Of a DNA stretch of 30,210 nucleotides, positions 26,896 through 30,210 are shown piece by piece. The translations under genes were made by a program, and so were the position numbers. The stretch spans positions 588,547-618,756 of the forward strand of contig NW_019773603.1 of assembly GCF_001039355.2 (NCBI RefSeq). The letters run 5' to 3'. Position 1 is the stretch's first letter. Each line of letters begins with the position of its first letter. The DNA comes from Lingula anatina. Its lineage: Eukaryota; Brachiopoda; Lingulata; Lingulida; Lingulidae. Under the pieces are notes generated by a model, which ran no database searches, was not told where the DNA came from, and saw nothing but the letters and a program-made list of their open reading frames with translations.

Positions 26896-29700
26896 TCATG
26901 TCCCAACCTAGGCACATCCGGGTCCCGTGGCCAAACGGCAGCAGCGTGTACGGGTTATAATCCTCAGAGGTGTTTTCTCGAAGCCATCGCTCAGGTTGAA
27001 ACTGTTCAGGAGCCACGAAATATTCTGGGCTGTGGTAGAACACGAGGCTGTTCAGAGAAAGAATCGTCTGTAAAGAAAAGGCACAAGAATGATGTATTAG
27101 TATAGATGGCGCCACGGCTTACCCGGCCAAAATGTATAAATCAGCTCTTCGTTTATGGAGAAATTATTGTAGCTTTAAAACTTGGTTGGTGTGTTTTTAA
27201 ATTTTAAGTTGTACTTTACAAGTTGTACATAATGCTGTGACGAATTATTATTATCATCACTTTAAAATTATTTACATAGTTGCCATGACCACAAATAATG
27301 GACCATGCAGATATCGAAAACATTGTAATCCCGAAAGAAATGATAATAACATATGTGGCAAATTGTTCCAAGAAATGACAGAGATCTCAAGAAAAGGCTA
27401 CTGTACATTCGAGAACCAAATTTCACCAAACAAACGTTCAACGGAAAACAGCGTTCATCACAAGGTTGTGTTTTATTGTTTGTCATTCCATATCAAACGC
27501 TTTATGTTGAGGCGTCCAAATAATCTTATTGGATCTCAAATAGAAATTCTAAAAAAAGAGTTAAGTAAAGATCCACTGTGTAGTATTACGACAGTGTTTT
27601 TTCCACTGTCAGGTAAAGAAGGCATACTGTATTTCTTTATAAAATCCTTTTTTTTAGTATGTGCTAAGCTGGTTATACACTGTACCCCCTTTGTTATATG
27701 GTATCCACCAACCACCGTGTCCTGCTGTGGAATTCTGGTAAGTTCCACCGTAAGAGGAAAAAACCTGTAACAGAAAAAATATGACTTTTTTAAGATAAGC
27801 CGTTACAGCACAAGTGTAAACTGGCATTTATGGCAGCAGAGAGGCTCATTTAATTCAACGTCAACGCACGTGTACACGTGTTAATTTGTGCTTTAAGGTT
27901 ATATGCTGTGATTTCGCTTCAGTGAATAGAATGCAATTCTGAGTCTTATCACTTTAAATAATTTGCTAACCACTACCTCGGCATGTGTGAGTCATAATTT
28001 GTTATTCATCCAGAGTAAAAAAATTGTCACATATTTACAATGAATATATTATTCTAGGAAATACACTTGCTATATAGCCTCCCTATATTCATCAAAAGAT
28101 TAAAATTTTGGCATGCATAAGAAATTTTGACTTTTTGATTCATCAACATTTGGAAATGCCTTGCATGATATATTCCCTGATGAAATCGTTTGTCATACGC
28201 TGAGATGTTGTGGTTTGAAAAAAATCTGATTTTATCTGATGTACGAAGAAGCTATCATAGCACATTTCCTAGTATTTTATCTATAATTGCAAAAGGCCCA
28301 TTACTATAATATTGAAAACATTTATTTTGTAAGATGTGGTATTTCACAGACCTGGAGGTCTCCTTAAGAAAAGCTTTCATGTACTTCATCTTCTTGATGT
28401 GGTCCTTCGTCACATTTTCCCCTCTCGGCACGGTTTTCTCTACTTCCTCGAATAGCTTGTCTTGCACGTGACTGTACTTCGAAAGCGTGAACAGATTCCA
28501 AATCAAAACGGCTGGTGTCTGGAAACGTGTCATTATACGGACGTGAATTAATTACACTTTGTATCCAATGAAAAAACACCGAACAGTTGATGAACGGAAT
28601 GCAAGAAAAATGACAATAACATTTGAATCGAACCCTCGTACTTGTAGATAGATATATAGTTGAAACCCATACCAAAGCAGAGGCCAATCGTTAAAAATGT
28701 GCAAAATTTGAGGAATATCCCGTTATGTTTTGATGGTTTAAGAGAGTATGAGTAGATTTATTAAGCCTACTCCGTATGGTTACAAAAGGATTGATTGCTT
28801 GGAGAGGGAAAAGGATTAGAACATGCAAGGAACGTGACCCCCCATTTCATTCTTACCGCAATGAGTCCATCAAATACCATATCCAATGACAGCATGCCCC
28901 ACTCACTGTACGGGATATCACCTGGAATGGGTACGTCATGATATCTGTTTGAATATTATCCAACACAGTTCGGTAAAATGTTTGTTCGTTCTAATAAACA
29001 TGTAGAGAGCGCCGTCTATATATCTGACTGGTGCATGAAGCACCGCGTGTAAGAGGTTACCTGAACGGGACATTACATGTCGCAGGAAACTATATTTGTC
29101 ATCTGGCAACTGGTTTGTGGCGGAGAGGACCTTAATGTCATCGACTGCCCGGTCCAAAAGTTTTTGCAAACCCCTGATAAAAATAACATTGCAAATATGT
29201 GGTTATGTGTAGTTAATAATTCATGACAGTTAAAAAAAAAAAAAAACAGATTCCAGATTCCAGTCACGCAGATTATCAAATAAAAAAGTAATTTAATTTT
29301 ATTTTGTTGCTTCTAATAATAGATGGACAAAATAAACCTATTCATTGCCTTATGTATTCCATCATTTTTGTCTCCTCAGAGTACAGACGACAGCACACAC
29401 GAAGTCAGTGAAATAACTTTGAGTATCTAATGTAAAAAATAAAGTATATGTACCCCTGTTAGTGAGCAGGGTACACGCGAGAGAGAGGTTGTATTTACCC
29501 AAACAAGTAATCCGCACTTTTCACCATGGTATCCCACTGTGTAGTTCTCACGTATCTGTACAGAGGAAGTGAATAATACAGGCGCGTGGCACTGCGAACG
29601 ACAGTTTGCGTAGCCTCTATCATGGAGCGGACGTCAAAGAACTCGTTGACCTCATTATCAAAGAAGCCCGGATTTGTCTCAAAAACATTTCTGGCAGTGG
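26384..29700 (-). CDS. Cytochrome P450, mitochondrial-clan-like, C-terminal seven exons (5' incomplete)
   Basis: Haem-thiolate monooxygenase; clan members take electrons from ferredoxin in the mitochondrial matrix. Exons: 29700-29499, 29173-29061, 28921-28857, 28518-28352, 27764-27686, 27067-26908, 26553-26384 (TGA 26384-26386). All introns are GT-AG and all phases agree, giving about 317 residues. The family is usually about 500-530 long, so the N-terminal part lies past the right edge or was missed. Landmarks: I-helix region DMVFDGLIATPAVLIW across exons 3-4; K-helix KETSR (Arg split by an intron); GGYHITKGTI; QPERWL; haem loop FGHGTRMCLG with Cys at 26912-26914; then RRFAELEL, a mitochondrial-clan signature. 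The I-helix lacks the usual AGxDTT: the acid position is Ile and the following Thr is Ala. Either the enzyme has specialised chemistry or it is decaying. Subfamily not assigned. Confidence 0.88.
26772..26896. repeat. (CA)n/(GA)n compound microsatellite in the last P450 intron
   Basis: CA dinucleotides with interruptions from 26772 to about 26849, then a GA run to about 26896. On the gene strand this is a CT run beginning only about 11 nt after the exon 6 donor (GT at 26907-26906), followed by a GT run. Confidence 0.95.
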
Positions 29701-30174
29701 CTGGAAATTGTAGCATAAATGAAGGGAACTTCGGAGTAGAACAGATTAGGGTTTTAGGATAATCCATAAAAGAGGGTTTTGCCGATCCTTAGGTATATTT
29801 CCTACTTTTTTTATACCCGAACACAAGCTCGCCATATTTTTTTTATAATTTCGCTGTCTCATGCCAGCATTAATATCTAGTTCTATACTTATTCACTTAC
29901 GCCATTATTCGAAGAACCTCGATTTATTAGTTGTTGCTTTAAATGGATTCAATTATGGGTAGTACAATGTATATATACTTACCGTGTTGTTACCCTCAGA
30001 CTATAGAGCTACAGTAGTACTACTACCACCGATGCCCAATACATGTACTTCTATTGCTGCTGCTGCTAGCCCTGCACATATACTACCACAAATGCTACTA
30101 TACAGCCAAATTTTAAAACAACGTATTTTAGGTCACTAAATATTACTTTCGAATGTAACCACTGGTCCCTGTGA

Positions 30175-30210
<36 letters not shown>
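29701..30210. other. Upstream intron of the P450 and window edge
   Basis: No further P450 exon was recognised on the minus strand. A CTGCTGCTGCTG short repeat lies at about 30055-30067. The window ends in a run of about 35 A from 30176. That A tract may be a genomic homopolymer or a sequence end. Confidence 0.45.

Noticed and set aside
26415-26960. Plus-strand open frame of 181 codons with HTHTHT and ERERER runs
   Set aside because: Product of the CA/GA microsatellite, antisense to P450 exons 6 and 7.
27237-27770. Plus-strand open frame of 177 codons
   Set aside because: Overlaps a P450 exon and introns on the other strand, has no domain-like sequence, and the minus-strand exons are supported by motifs and splice phases.
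30176-30210. Terminal poly(A) as evidence of a retrocopy
   Set aside because: The sequence before it shows no processed coding sequence or polyadenylation signal, and the window ends there, so target-site evidence is unavailable.

Overview
This is a eukaryotic, AT-rich window, most likely from a mollusc (probably a bivalve). The pointers are split genes with GT-AG introns, a small secreted Gly/Tyr-rich protein of the kind found in shell matrix and byssus, a mitochondrial-clan cytochrome P450, abundant microsatellites, and many DNA transposons plus an L1/Tx1-type LINE. The species call is inference. The window has one 316-base assembly gap (11864-12179) and four isolated ambiguous bases.

Layout, left to right. 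1-1020 (minus): a partial exon of an unrecognised gene with an 18-bp repeat in its coding sequence. 1021-3716: non-coding, with a 52-bp tandem repeat, a pair of inverted dispersed repeats and a strong hairpin. 3717-5767: a non-autonomous DNA transposon with CACTG termini and TA flanks, itself invaded by a 135-bp MITE with a perfect 9-bp target duplication. About 6474-11863: a nearly complete LINE with ORF1 (one in-frame stop near its N-terminus) and an uninterrupted 1285-residue ORF2 (endonuclease, reverse transcriptase, CCHC). After the gap, 12180-14156 holds two tandem-repeat families. 14228-17484 shows no gene. 17485-18121 is a foldback element.

18364-19175 (minus) is a compact two-exon gene for a 95-residue secreted Gly/Tyr-rich protein with TATA box and signal peptide. 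20165-22204 is another terminal-inverted-repeat transposon, with a second, nested element at 21120-21882. 22205-25989 shows no gene. 25990-26134 (plus) carries a second copy of the TATA box, leader and signal-peptide exon of the Gly/Tyr gene, in opposite orientation and without a visible second exon.

26384-29700 (minus) is the C-terminal two thirds of a P450 in seven exons whose splice phases all agree. K-helix, PERW and haem-cysteine motifs are intact, but the I-helix lacks the usual acid-alcohol pair.

The host genes do not form an operon or an obvious shared pathway. The most notable signals are the unusual P450, the inverted duplicate of the secretory promoter/exon cassette, and the nested transposons whose boundaries can be read directly.
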